A DNA stretch of 58,877 nt from Nemertoderma westbladi (GCA_032718475.1 JAUCBJ010001357.1:1-58877); one strand, 5' to 3'. Positions 1 through 9,860 are shown, counted from the first letter of the stretch. A program made the numbers and translations. Notes: generated by a model not told the origin, from the letters alone.

Positions 1-1312
1 CTGCCTCTGCCTCTGCCTCTGCTGCCTTTTTTGTTGCCTCTGCCTCTGTCGCTGCTGCTGCTATCTTTCTTGCTGCCTCTGCTTCTGCAGCTGCTACTGC
101 CTTTCGATCTTCTATTCGTTTTTTCTGGACTTGTGTTTCCTGGGCTCTAGCGATGCGTCTTTCCTCATCAAATTTAGCTTGATCTTCAGCTAACATCTCA
201 GCATCGAGGTCGTCCAACACACGCTTAGCCCCTGCACTATTAGGTGAAAGTCCATGCAGCCGTCTTCTCAACTCCTCGTCTCCTATGAATCGCTGATAAT
301 CTGACAAATATGTATCAATTGCATCTCTCTTTGGTGGACCTTCTGGTGTTTCTTCGATTTCCACTTGAGAAAGGAGGGCATCAGTTGATTCATCGTAGGA
401 GGGTTGCTCCATCAGCCGGGGTTTCCACTGGGCTGTCTCTTTAACTTCGCGCTCTATTCGCTGGAACCAAGTTTTGACAGCGACTTGCAGAGAAGTGTCC
501 TGCTTTCTTTTCGACGTTTCCTCAAAGGCCGATAGGATCAGTCTAATACGTAAGGTACTTGCACGTATTTGATAACGCAGCTCTTCCTGTTCTTGAGGTC
601 CTAGGGTTTGTCTAAACAGCTGTTCCTGCTTCTGTAAGGAGTTGAAAAATCCCCGCACATATCCTGCTGCGGACTTCTTCCAAACAGCTGGATCCATAGT
701 ATCTTTAGCCACCCCCATCTTGTGTATATCTTCCCAAGTCACTTCTGACAAATCGAGCGGTAATCCTATTCCAGGATTATTCCAATTTGACTCGACGACA
801 GACATCAATTCTTCCCTTGCGTATCCCCAATAACTATCTTGGGTCGATTTCTTGTTTCTCGCCCAATCTTTTAGGTGTTCCTCCACCGAGATCAAGACCG
901 CAGCCATCTTCGCAGTCGGTAGAGTGAGAAGGGGATCAAGGTAAGAGGGATCCAATGTCTCCACTTTGCGTTCGGGGGTCAGCTCTACAGTATCAGAATT
1001 ACTGGAGCTGTCAGATCGCTGGGAAATAGGTTCTGGACCAGGAGGTTGTTGTGGTGGGCCAGCTTCTTCTCGGTTCCGTTTGACCTGGGCCCGAGTGCCT
1101 ATAATAGACCTATGGTGTGTTGACTTGGGATCTAATTCTACTACTAGAGGGGTGACTTTCCTTTCAGTAGGAGGTGAACTGGGCTCTGCCTGAGTCCTAT
1201 CAGTCTTATCACTCCTATCTGAGTCACAGATGGTAGTGTCTGGTGGACTGTCCGACAGGTTCTGTGTAATGTCTGATGGACTGTCCGACAGGTTCTGTTG
1301 TGTGTCAGACAT
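1..1312 (-). CDS. gag: BEL/Pao-type Gag, N-terminal part (runs off window edge)
   Basis: Open minus-strand frame from an ATG at 1312-1310 to the window edge, about 437 codons with no stop. It is homologous to the plus-strand Gag at 55253: both share an N-terminal acidic/Ser-rich region, the block around IGTRAQVKR, SDSSS(N/S)SDTVE, and later YLSDYQRF(I/L)GDEELRRRL followed by a charged coiled coil. This copy carries about 170 extra residues (roughly residues 125-300, helical, with paired Trp and Arg residues) that the other copy has lost. The tail is an Ala/Glu-rich coiled coil encoded by GCAGAGGCA-type triplet repeats, which is where the window starts. Gag is the structural protein of the retrotransposon particle. 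Assignment to BEL/Pao rests on the downstream domains of the right-hand copy. Confidence 0.72.
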   Translation of the reverse strand, partial: MSDTQQNLSDSPSDITQNLSDSPPDTTICDSDRSDKTDRTQAEPSSPPTERKVTPLVVELDPKSTHHRSIIGTRAQVKRNREEAGPPQQPPGPEPISQRSDSSSNSDTVELTPERKVETLDPSYLDPLLTLPTAKMAAVLISVEEHLKDWARNKKSTQDSYWGYAREELMSVVESNWNNPGIGLPLDLSEVTWEDIHKMGVAKDTMDPAVWKKSAAGYVRGFFNSLQKQEQLFRQTLGPQEQEELRYQIRASTLRIRLILSAFEETSKRKQDTSLQVAVKTWFQRIEREVKETAQWKPRLMEQPSYDESTDALLSQVEIEETPEGPPKRDAIDTYLSDYQRFIGDEELRRRLHGLSPNSAGAKRVLDDLDAEMLAEDQAKFDEERRIARAQETQVQKKRIEDRKAVAAAEAEAARKIAAAATEAEATKKAAEAEAEA

Positions 1313-1389
1313 ATTTTAGTTGTACAGTTGAATGTCTACTGCTATAATCACAGTTAAAGCAAGTCTAGTAATTCAGTAAGACTGTTGGC

Positions 1390-1670
1390 CTAGTACCGGT
1401 AATTAATTGCAATATATTAGAATACCGGTATACACTTATAGTATATATAAGTATAACAGACTAGGTTTGTCACAAAGTACCGGTATATAATTTTAGCACA
1501 AATATATATAAATATATAATAGGCCTATCGTAAATACCGGTATACAGCTGACACTTATAGTATATATAAGTATAACTATTACTAGAATTAATTAAAGAAT
1601 ACCGGTATGATTTCAGTTCAAATTTATAGAAATAAATATAATAAACCTATTAGAGATACCGGTATATCAA
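1390..1670. repeat. TACCGGTA-containing direct repeats, about 2.5 copies
   Basis: Units of roughly 115 bp each carry a TACCGGTA palindrome plus the motif ACTTATAGTATATATAAGT, itself a near palindrome, and AGGCCTAT. The same arrangement appears inverted at about 54880-55120 in the other copy, so the repeats belong to the element leader. Possible promoter or structural role is inference only. Confidence 0.55.
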
Positions 1671-2700
1671 TTATTTAGGATAATTGAATTTCTGAAATTA
1701 TAAGTTACTTAGTTACTTGAGTTTACTTTGTTACCGTTATGCAAGCAGTAGTCCAACTGATATTGTGACCTACTTGTTGTATGGCAGGCCTACTGATTTA
1801 TAAATCTTTGGAGTTGATTTATAATATATATATATATATACCCTGATAAGGGATTTCGTTACAAGATTGAAATAGGTGTTACTATTTCCGGCAAAATACC
1901 ACTACACAGAAGCTAAGCGCTTTCAGTGAAGTACTACTTATGGGACACTAAACAGAATAATTCTACTGGCCTACGTTACTTATTTACTAGTTACTTACTA
2001 TTGGTGAGATTACAATCTCTAATAAACACACAAAACGTTACGTACAGCAATTTTTAGGGCAATTTTACAGGGAAACTACTAACCAGTCTAACAAAGGGTT
2101 AGAACTTCTGGCTATTACAACGAACAGGATACTACGGTATTTGAAAATAATGAGCAGAAGTAAATACTGCGTTGTCTAGGTAGGAAAATACCACCGCCTG
2201 ACGACCTACAGCCGTATCGCTATAGGTACAACGTTATGTATCTACGGAGTGTTCCTACCTAGAAGTTAATTACCGCCGTCTACCAGAACGAGCGTGCCTA
2301 TTAACCACTTTACAACACAATAATGCCTACACTAATTACTTTCGGAAAGCACTGTACACTAAACCCTAAATTAGGTACAAGTACTTGTAAAAACAGATAA
2401 CCAGTAGTTAAATATACTTGAACAGTTAAAAGAACCACAGCATCTGCTGGAGTGACCGGGGCACTAAGTCACCAGTCTTTACCTACGCCAAGCAGCCCGT
2501 GTAGTACTGGGGTTAATTTAACTATAACGGTATGTATAACAAACACAATTACTGTAGGAATAAACTTGGGGACATGAATGTTGCGAGTAATCGCATAAAC
2601 TCTGAATAATAAATATTACGCTACCCGTACAGAATACTCAAATAAAATACAAACCAAATGCTGACAAACTACCATTAAGCCTAAATAAACTACAGGATGT

Positions 2701-3165
2701 GCAGATTCCGAAACTTGTTAGTGAGTATGCGTGCTAATACGGTAGCGCGGCTTATTCTTTATGGGGGTTGACCTTACAACTTACGAGTTGCCCCAACTTA
2801 CTAACTGGCACCTATCAGACTCTCTACACACGCGGCAATCTCTTCAGACCCAACAACAACTAGGCAACAATCCAGCCTACAAAATATCTAAATAATACTA
2901 TTACGGTATCTGAACAGACTATACAGACAGTACAGTATAAACGCTGACGGACTACTATCAAGCCTAAATAACCACAGTATATGCAGATTCCGAAACTTGT
3001 TAGTGAGTATGCGTGCTAATACGGTAGCGCGGCTTATTCTTTATGGGGGTTGACCTTACAACTTACGAGTTGCCCCAACTTACTAACTGGCACCTATCAG
3101 ACTCTCTACACACGCCGTAATCTTCAAGCCTAACAACAGTCAGACAACAGTCTAGCCTACAATGA
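2701..3165. repeat. Direct duplication (period about 292 bp) in the leader
   Basis: The stretch beginning GCAGATTCCGAAACTTGTTA at 2701 recurs at 2993 and is nearly identical over about 150 bp. The right-hand copy has the same two-unit arrangement, inverted and more diverged, at about 53330-53840, so the duplication predates the split of the two copies. Confidence 0.75.
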
Positions 3166-3490
3166 TCTGAACAATCTGAGCAGACTTACACGTCTTCTAC
3201 TCAATACTAACTTACACGTGAATAAAATCGACAGAAATAAGTAAACTGTACAGAAGAATGAGGGGTGATCAATCCCTAATCCCCTAGCAGCCCACAATAT
3301 ACACTATATCACAATCGAAATAATACTAATGCACTTGGACAGCAGTACCGGTTATGACAGTTAGGCCTACGGACCTACGGTAATAGTACCGGTTATGACA
3401 GTTGGGCCTACTGACCTACTGGTACCGGTTCTGATGTACCGGTACTTTTCAATCTTATTGCTTACCGCAAATAAGATCGATAGCTATTAT

Positions 3491-4330
3491 TGTACGCGCT
3501 TTTATAGACCTTCAGCAGTTTAACCTGCCGAAATTTATATGTCTTTATTGATAAACTGCCTTTTATAAGATGACAAGATTTAATACAAAAACAAACCAAA
3601 AACATTAGCCGAAGCCAGTCCATGCGCGTCCAAATGACCCGTTTATAACACCGGGAGACTGGATTCGTGGGCTTAAATTTATTTGCGGTCAAGCCTACTG
3701 TATTATTCGATTGATTACTAATATATAATCTCTTACAAATATTATTCACTTTCGGGAAATATTAGCAGTTCCTTTTAGGACGTGGCGCTCTACCTATGTA
3801 AACAGAGTTATGACTGATACTACACACAACGATATGGCTTAAATTTCAAGCATAGGGCGCATTCTTTAGGAATGCTTTATTATCAGATTCAATCACTTTA
3901 CAATCACGCACGCTACCGGTAACGCACAACACTGCTCACTGATATGCCGACAGTTACTGACTTTTATCAGGTATAAAGAGATATGCACTGGACTCAGGTA
4001 GTGTCTGTCAAACAACATTAGATTCACTACAAACACAATAATAAAGTCGCAATTGTTGTACATAACCCTTCTCTCTAACCTGTAGTGTATCAAGGATATT
4101 GGGAAAATTGTGGGTTGATTATTGATATTCTTCAACTAATAACATCCAATTATACTGATACAAAATTACAAACAGTAAAAGCAGTATGACGGTAGGTTAA
4201 GATACAATTAGATTGCAAGTAATGAGATCAATGAATTAAAATGAGTTGAATGAATTGAATCGTTTGTTTGTTTGGTATGAATCGATAAGATAATAGCTAT
4301 GCTTTCTATAATTTAGCCTACTAATGTTCT
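3491..4330 (-). mobile_element. Truncated LTR of the left BEL/Pao copy
   Basis: Reverse complement aligns with the LTRs at 27717-28915 and 51904-53069, including the conserved blocks around AGAGCGCCACGTCCTAAAGG, GAAAGTGAATAATATTTGTC and GGCAGGTTAAACTG. The inner end is the CA at 3492-3491. Homology is lost near 4330, where the 5' third of the LTR should continue, so this LTR is truncated at its outer end. Small ORFs here (3462-3749, 3893-4135) are not shared coding frames. Confidence 0.7.
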
Positions 4331-4826
4331 TATAAAAAGGCAGAAAACATTTCGCTATTTCAACACGGTCTTAAAACACTGATAATAAAGTCTTAAAATC
4401 CTAACCAAAAGTCCCGTGACTTTAGCTCTCTTATTTTCCAAGAATCCCGTTCAACACATGTAATCAGCAGTGAGACAGGATAATTTCAGTTCAGTAGCTC
4501 GGGATTGGTCGAAATCAGAACTAACTCAACGCAGGGCTATGGGTAACTGGGGCAACCTTCCCAAGCCGGCTGTCCAATCGAACAGCTCAGATTCCTCCTA
4601 AAGGATTCCAACGCCTTGGAGGGGGGAACTGGTTAGCAAAGAAAACAAATCAGTCATATCCCAGAAAAACCTTTACAGTAGGTTTCAGAGTATTTTAGCG
4701 TATGGGGGAAAAACTGGGTTGCGGGGCGAAGGGCCAGTTACATCCCACAGAAGCTTTTATAATAACAGATTTGTTTATTGTTGTGTATTGAGGTAATTAT
4801 TTTCAATTTACTTTAAAATTTGGAAA
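4331..4826. other. Junction region between LTR remnant and Polinton; no gene
   Basis: Unassigned DNA that must contain the left end of the Polinton. Around 4500-4640 it is locally GC-richer, with complementary blocks (ATTGGTCG with CCAATCGA, CTCCTAA with TTGGAGG). I found no terminal inverted repeat shared with 20.3-21.6 kb and no recognisable RNA gene. Confidence 0.4.
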
Positions 4827-5171
4827 ATGGATATTTTAAATGAAAAATGTCCAGTTTGCTATTCTAAGTTATTGCAACATCGAGATTATTATAAGTGTGA
4901 AAATAAACATGCAACTTGCGTACAATGTATTGTACAATATTCCGAAATGAATAATTATTGTTCTAAAATTTGTCCTATTTGTCGCGCACCCATATCTAAG
5001 TTTAATATAAAGTTGGCAAGATACCAACCCTATTATTGGAAAGAGCTTCGCAATATAACTTATATTTCTGCGGAAAGTAATGATCCAGGAGATTTATTTA
5101 CAATATTGGAGAATATTTTTTATAGAAATGTAGTACGACGGTGTTGCTACTATATTCCTTATTTTTTTTAG
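4827..5171 (+). CDS. RING-finger protein of the Polinton
   Basis: A 114-residue ORF. Residues 8-52 have the spacing of a C3HC4 RING: C8-x2-C11, C24, H28, C31-x2-C34 and C49-x2-C52 with the typical CPIC ending. RING domains of this kind usually recruit E2 enzymes and act as E3 ubiquitin ligases, and viruses use them against host proteins; that role here is inference. The C-terminal half has no recognisable domain. It is the first plus-strand ORF of the element, about 330 bp upstream of the packaging ATPase and on the same strand, so it is probably part of the Polinton. It appears intact. Confidence 0.7.
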   Translation: MDILNEKCPVCYSKLLQHRDYYKCENKHATCVQCIVQYSEMNNYCSKICPICRAPISKFNIKLARYQPYYWKELRNITYISAESNDPGDLFTILENIFYRNVVRRCCYYIPYFF

Positions 5172-5500
5172 CAGCGAACATAAAAAAATCATTAGCGCGA
5201 AATTCTCAGGAAGTGATTTCCAAACCGCCGATGTTACCTATCATTATTTCGCGTATAAAGATGCTCACCATGCTTGAAATTACATTGAAAATGAGTCTAT
5301 ACTATAATTGGAAATAGCACCTTTTGTTGCAGCGAGCGTCACATACTGTAGTTGTGTCATATGTTAATTAAATATACAGTACTCTAATATTGTAGTTGCA
5401 TCAATTATTGTTATATACATAGTAATGGTGATGGTTTATTGATATTGATATTGATATTATATTATATTGTATTGTTGATATATCTTAATAATAATAATAA
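5172..5500 (+). promoter_or_regulatory. AT-rich intergenic region upstream of the ATPase gene
   Basis: About 330 bp without an ORF. It ends in a GATATTGATATTGATATT run and CTTAATAATAATAATAAATGG at the ATPase start. The same CTTAA plus AAT-triplet leader directly precedes the ATG at 8144, so it may be a shared promoter or leader element. Confidence 0.4.
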
Positions 5501-6181
5501 ATGGCTGACTTTAATTCAGGTCCATATAATTTAAACTTTCAAATGGGAACGAGTATGATAATTTCTGGCCCATCGGGTTCTGGAAAGTCAACATTTGTGA
5601 GCAATTTAATTAAACACAAGAATGGTTGTTTCAACGAAGCCCCCTTGCGAGTATTGTATTGTTACGGGAGCAATCCCCCAACTATTCCTGGTATTACTCA
5701 CCTTTACAAAGGTTTGCCAGAAAATATAGATAGTTTAGTGAATAGTCGAGATTTATTAATTATAGATGATTTATTAACAGAAACTGAGTCCAGTACAGCT
5801 TTAACTGTATTGTTTACTAAGGTAGCTCATCATTCCAATATATTTAGTTGTTTTATAACGCAAAACATGTTTTACGGTGGGAAGCATAACCGCACAAGAT
5901 CAATTAATAGCCATACTTTAGTATTAATGAAAAATCCGCGAGACAGTTTATCGGTTTTAAGTTTCGCGAAGCAGATGTTACCAGGGCAGACCAAATTTTT
6001 AGTAGATTCCTATCAAGATGCGACTATTGAACCATTTTCGCATTTCTTAATTGATTTACGACAGGAAACACCCGAACATTTAAGATTTAGATCGGATATA
6101 TTTCGTAATCATAATTGTTACATTAAAAATTACATTGACTATAAACGTAGCGAAAATAATAATAATAATAATAATAAATAA
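5501..6181 (+). CDS. Polinton packaging ATPase (A32/FtsK-HerA type)
   Basis: A 226-residue protein with a Walker A motif GPSGSGKST at residues 23-31 and a Walker B segment LLIIDDLL near residue 85. The length and motif layout fit the A32-like genome-packaging ATPase found in Polintons and related double-jelly-roll viruses, which pumps DNA into preformed capsids. The C-terminus ends in an Asn run encoded by an AAT repeat (6156-6177). No stop or frameshift is seen. It sits at the head of the capsid-gene block, 38 bp upstream of a small virion-type protein. Start chosen at the ATG following the CTTAA/AAT leader. Confidence 0.9.
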   Translation: MADFNSGPYNLNFQMGTSMIISGPSGSGKSTFVSNLIKHKNGCFNEAPLRVLYCYGSNPPTIPGITHLYKGLPENIDSLVNSRDLLIIDDLLTETESSTALTVLFTKVAHHSNIFSCFITQNMFYGGKHNRTRSINSHTLVLMKNPRDSLSVLSFAKQMLPGQTKFLVDSYQDATIEPFSHFLIDLRQETPEHLRFRSDIFRNHNCYIKNYIDYKRSENNNNNNNK

Positions 6182-6218
6182 TTAATATTTTGTAACAATT
6201 TTCAATAATGTTGCAACA

Positions 6219-6602
6219 ATGAATAGACTTGTGCAGGAATATCGTAACGAACTGGAATTTCTACGCAGCACTACACCTCAACAAAGAACTTATTTTATTA
6301 ACCATACCGCGAGTAACGAATTAATACGGCTCATTGTAAATACTGCATTAAATGTTCTAAAAGGTAACGTACAATTGACCCCTCATTCATTTAGAAATAT
6401 TCGCCGCTATAAAAAGGTATTGAAATCACTCAACTGTAAAACAAAAAATATATCAAGTTACAGAAAAAAGTTAAGCAATCAATCTGGAGGTATACTACCG
6501 TTTCTAATACCCTTACTCGGTATTGGTGCGAAACTCGCCGCGAGTGCCGGTGCCGCTGCCGCTGGAGCGGCTATTGCGAAAAAAATTAACCGTGGACGGT
6601 AA
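6219..6602 (+). CDS. Small Polinton protein with basic middle and GG/hydrophobic tail
   Basis: A 127-residue protein. The N-terminal half is helical; residues 65-92 are strongly basic (IRRYKKVLKSLNCKTK and following). A Gly-Gly then precedes a hydrophobic Gly/Ala-rich tail (ILPFLIPLLGIGAKLAASAG, then AAAAG). This architecture recurs in Polintons between ATPase and capsid genes. The SGG site resembles those cut by adenain-type proteases, so a minor virion or membrane-active role is plausible by analogy with adenovirus-type minor proteins. No enzymatic motif. Intact. Confidence 0.65.
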   Translation: MNRLVQEYRNELEFLRSTTPQQRTYFINHTASNELIRLIVNTALNVLKGNVQLTPHSFRNIRRYKKVLKSLNCKTKNISSYRKKLSNQSGGILPFLIPLLGIGAKLAASAGAAAAGAAIAKKINRGR

Positions 6603-6604
6603 TA

Positions 6605-6775
6605 ATGGTTAAAACAGGAGTAACATTTAGAAAATTATATTTAGTATCGAGTAAACCGTTAGCTACTGATTTAAAACCTCAAGATATACCTAGAGTAAAT
6701 ACTACAAAAAGAAAACCCTTTAAAACATCAACTTCAAAAAAAATAATAAAAAAATTTCAGTTGTTTTTATGGTGA
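6605..6775 (+). CDS. Small basic protein, unknown function
   Basis: A 56-codon ORF starting 2 bp after the preceding stop, with the same strand and compact spacing as neighbouring genes. It is Lys/Thr-rich (TTKRKPFKTSTSKKIIKK). No domain is recognised. It ends 51 bp before the integrase start. It may be a real small virion protein or the remnant of a longer one. Confidence 0.4.
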   Translation: MVKTGVTFRKLYLVSSKPLATDLKPQDIPRVNTTKRKPFKTSTSKKIIKKFQLFLW

Positions 6776-6826
6776 TGCCCTTTATAAGAGATTTGAATAT
6801 ACATATTACTTGCGGTTGTCGAAAAG

Positions 6827-7835
6827 ATGCCACGCAAGATGAAACCGATTTTAAGCCGAAGCTTAGACAAAAAACTGTTAAGAATTTATTTAGATCCTTC
6901 ATCCCCTGCGGGATTTGCAAGTATCGCAAAATTAGCAAAAGCCGCAAACATCAAACCAGCTCAAGCTCAGAAATGGTTGAGCGGGCAAAAGACATACTCC
7001 CTTCACGCACCACGTAGACATCATTATCCAACATCTAAATTATTTACGGGAGGCTTAAAAGATATATATATGATAGATCTGGTAGATATGCAGCAATATA
7101 AATCGCAAAATAATAATTATAACTATATATTAACATGTATTGATGCCTTTAGCCGGCTTGCTTTTGCCTATGGTATGAAAACAAAAAAGGGTATTGAAAT
7201 TATTAGTATATTGCAAAAAATATTCCAGAAAGGAAAACCAAACAGAATCGCAACTGATCAAGGGTCTGAGTTTCTAAATAAATCTGTAAGGAAATATTTA
7301 GATACTATTGGTATACAGTATTATGTAATTCAATAGAACATTAAAAACAAAGATGTTCAAAATTTTCACGCAACGGGGAAATAATGTTTGGATAAAAATT
7401 TTACCGAAGCTCATTTATGCTTATAATAGGTCATATCATAGGACAATACAAATGACACCCATTGAAGTTAATAAATTTAATAAAACTGAATTAATGAATA
7501 GATTATATGGGAAATATAGACAGATTAATCACAAGAAAATAAAATTTAAAGTTGGAGATACAGTACGATTATCTATCGCTCGTACTGCTTTTGCTAAAGG
7601 CTATCGAGAACAATGGACACGTGAATTATTTATTATTCATCGGGTCAGATTGGATAGAGTACCAGCAGTAATGTTCGATATTAAGGACAGCGCTGGAGCT
7701 ATAATAAATGGCTCATTTTATTCATACGAACTCCAAAAGGTCCACCCGAATAGTAATATTTATCTTCCGATTGACAAAAATATTGGCAAACTTAAAGAAC
7801 GTGTATGTAATGGGAAAAAAGAATATTTAGTCTGA
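6827..7835 (+). pseudogene. Polinton retroviral-type integrase, inactivated by a deletion/frameshift
   Basis: Two overlapping frames form one gene. The first (6827-7336) has an N-terminal region ending WLSGQKTYSLH, then the rve core with the first Asp in MIDLVDM and the second Asp in ATDQGSEF. Translation then reaches a TAG at 7334-7336. The second frame, open from about 7329, resumes at FNRTLKTKMFK and continues through the core end (YNRSYHR) and the SH3-like C-terminal domain (VGDTVRLS to FYSYELQKV). The family segment between YYVI and FNRT, which carries the third catalytic residue (Glu of the D,D-35-E triad), is missing. So besides the frameshift, the deletion removed an active-site residue. 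No C-terminal chromodomain is seen. The protein would have integrated the element DNA. Confidence 0.88.
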
Positions 7836-8143
7836 TTCATCGGATCCAAGAAACAGTCGTGGGTACAGCATATTCAATAAGTTTAGGTTTATACTGTATA
7901 TTAATTCATTTTGGTCACATATGTCCGTAATTAATTAATCAATCAATATTAACTCGAATGATATTACTATACTATAGTTCATTCGCTTTAAATAAAGCCA
8001 GTAAAATATTGATCCCTCGCATATACTGTAGAAGCGAAGCGGGAATGAACGTGGTCACAGATGTCTATAATTTAACATTATACCGTACTGTACTGTACTG
8101 TATGTACAAAGGAGTCAAGTAGAGAGCTTAAATAATAATAATA
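7836..8143 (+). promoter_or_regulatory. Intergenic leader before the capsid-like genes
   Basis: About 300 bp without an ORF between integrase and the 8144 gene. It contains the palindrome GCTTTAAATAAAGC at 7985-7998 and a GTACT repeat near 8088-8104. The last bases before the ATG are CTTAA followed by AAT triplets, the same leader as at the ATPase gene. Confidence 0.4.
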
Positions 8144-9022
8144 ATGGCTGTAGATACATATATCACTCTACTTTCAGATAGCTCATTAAACACTTACCCC
8201 AATAATAACCCTAGCGAGTTTACTGTTGATTTAGCCGAAGAATTATATATTGATCCAAACGCTAAAATTGGACTCGCGGAGATACAATACCAAGCAACAT
8301 ACAGTAATATTACTCTGCAAACTCAAATCTCGCTGTCAATCGGGGTAGATGCAAAAGATGCCAAATTATATAGTTTATTTCCTGGTATGCATAGCTCTAT
8401 TCAAGTCATTATTGATGATATAAATAAACTGTTCAATTCTGAAGCGAAATATAGAGATTTCGAATTCATTTTTAATACAAATAATTCTAGAATTAAATTT
8501 AAATTTCCTAAAAAGTTGAAAAAAATACAATTAAGTCTACGTGGTGATTTAATTCAAATTCTAGGCTTAAAACCGTTATTGGATCAGAATCATCCGGGTA
8601 TTCCGAATTGGGATATATACAGTACCACTACAGTGGATGAATTAAGCAATATAGAACAGCCGATATTAATTTTAAATTATAGTGGACCAAAAATTTCGGA
8701 AATTGGGATTTTAGATTTTCCAGCTCCCACAAATATTACTCGTAATAAAGATACTATCTTCATATATACAGATATTATTAAGAGCTCATTTGTTGGTGAC
8801 GCTTTAGCACCGCTCTTAAGAACCTGTCCTTTAACACAATTAAATCGAAAATATATTAATCACGAATACGAGAGCATTTGCTATTACCCATTGTTGAATA
8901 AAAAACTAAGAACAATCTTAATTACTTTACGTGACGGCCAAGGTGAATTAATTAATTTCAGCGGAGGTCGCACTGTTATAACACTTAAGTTAATACGCGG
9001 TGGTGGTGGTGGTGATGGATGA
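8144..9022 (+). CDS. Polinton capsid-associated protein, penton/minor-capsid candidate 1
   Basis: A 292-residue protein. The N-terminus follows the Polinton pattern (L-x-SDSSLN-x-YPNNNPSEF, then a strand and IGLAEIQYQATYSNI). That pattern occurs in proteins generally considered the minor capsid (penton-like, single jelly roll) component. The C-terminus is Gly-rich (GGGGGDG). The next gene starts 8 bp before this stop and begins with the same sequence pattern, so the two are tandem paralogues. Family membership is fairly clear; the exact virion position is inferred. Confidence 0.65.
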   Translation: MAVDTYITLLSDSSLNTYPNNNPSEFTVDLAEELYIDPNAKIGLAEIQYQATYSNITLQTQISLSIGVDAKDAKLYSLFPGMHSSIQVIIDDINKLFNSEAKYRDFEFIFNTNNSRIKFKFPKKLKKIQLSLRGDLIQILGLKPLLDQNHPGIPNWDIYSTTTVDELSNIEQPILILNYSGPKISEIGILDFPAPTNITRNKDTIFIYTDIIKSSFVGDALAPLLRTCPLTQLNRKYINHEYESICYYPLLNKKLRTILITLRDGQGELINFSGGRTVITLKLIRGGGGGDG

Positions 9023-9860
9023 GCTCTACGTTAGACTACCAAGTAACTCCTGTCCAATTGATTTTCCTCGTAATACTGCTAGTAATTATCAGATAAATTT
9101 CCATGGCGCCTTACCTATAAATCCAAACGAAAACTGGGTGGTAGGTATAAAAAGTATATTTTACTTAGCCACATTGCCGTCCATGTATAACAATGTAGAG
9201 AATGTTATTTTATTAAAAAAAGGGAAAAAAAATTTTGAGGATACACTTCCATCTGGTTTGTTCTACAGTATCAATGACATTATAGATTATTTTAACACTG
9301 GGGCGTTGAAAGATAAATTACAAATAGTTGAAAATACTCAGCAAAATAGGTTGCAATTTATTTTAGGGAAAACTGTACGAGAGTTATTTATAGGTCAACA
9401 ATTAGCCTATTATTTTGGAATTACTGAAAATAATCTCGGCGCGAATTTAAATCCAAATTTTAAAATTATTTTGAAGACGAAAAATAATATAAAGGGTTAT
9501 TTAATAAAGGTTATCGGAAATGAAGAAAAAGCTTACCAGATGGTATTTTTATGCCCTCATCCACCCAATTCTATTCCAGAACCTAAATCGAACATGTACG
9601 TGACTACTAATATAATTCAAAATGAATATATTAATGACTTTGGTTTAGCCTTACTTCGTCGTGTCGCGATACCTGATGACGTGAAATATGGTAGTGTAAT
9701 AAATAAAGAATTTGTCAAGGATACAATTCATTATATCCCTGTAAAAAAATCATATAAGATAACATACATTCATATTGAAATAACAGACAAAGAAGGAAAA
9801 GATTTGAATTTTGAATACGGAACAACTTCAATTACCTTACACTTTAAACGAATAAATTAA
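9015..9860 (+). CDS. Polinton capsid-associated protein, penton/minor-capsid candidate 2
   Basis: A 281-residue protein starting MDELYVRLPSN. I prefer this ATG to the upstream GTG run, which only translates the GGT repeat of the previous gene's end. It shares with the preceding gene the pattern LPSNS-x-FPRNT followed by NENWVVGIKSIFY. The ATG overlaps the previous stop by 8 bp (ATGGATGA), and the next ORF starts 1 bp after this stop, so translation is tightly coupled or mRNAs overlap. Two such paralogues in a row suggest duplication of a minor capsid gene. Intact. Confidence 0.65.
   Translation: MDELYVRLPSNSCPIDFPRNTASNYQINFHGALPINPNENWVVGIKSIFYLATLPSMYNNVENVILLKKGKKNFEDTLPSGLFYSINDIIDYFNTGALKDKLQIVENTQQNRLQFILGKTVRELFIGQQLAYYFGITENNLGANLNPNFKIILKTKNNIKGYLIKVIGNEEKAYQMVFLCPHPPNSIPEPKSNMYVTTNIIQNEYINDFGLALLRRVAIPDDVKYGSVINKEFVKDTIHYIPVKKSYKITYIHIEITDKEGKDLNFEYGTTSITLHFKRIN

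Larger units (their letters stand above)
1313..3490 (-). other. Long untranslated leader of the left BEL/Pao copy
   Basis: About 2.2 kb between gag and the LTR. It aligns in inverted orientation with the leader of the right copy (53070-55252, nearly the same length). No coding frame is supported. It contains TACCGGTA-rich repeats near gag and a long direct repeat near 2.7-3.2 kb. The primer-binding site should lie just inside the LTR (near 3490), but I could not match it to a specific tRNA. Confidence 0.6.

Noticed and set aside
642-1193. Plus-strand ORFs at 642-833 and 966-1193
   Set aside because: Antisense shadows of the minus-strand gag, which is open over the whole stretch and homologous to the copy at 55253.
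3462-4135. Minus-strand ORFs inside the left LTR
   Set aside because: Frames are not conserved in the two other LTR copies.
4490-4640. A structured non-coding RNA gene
   Set aside because: Some complementary blocks exist, but nothing matches 5S, snRNA, SRP or tRNA landmarks.
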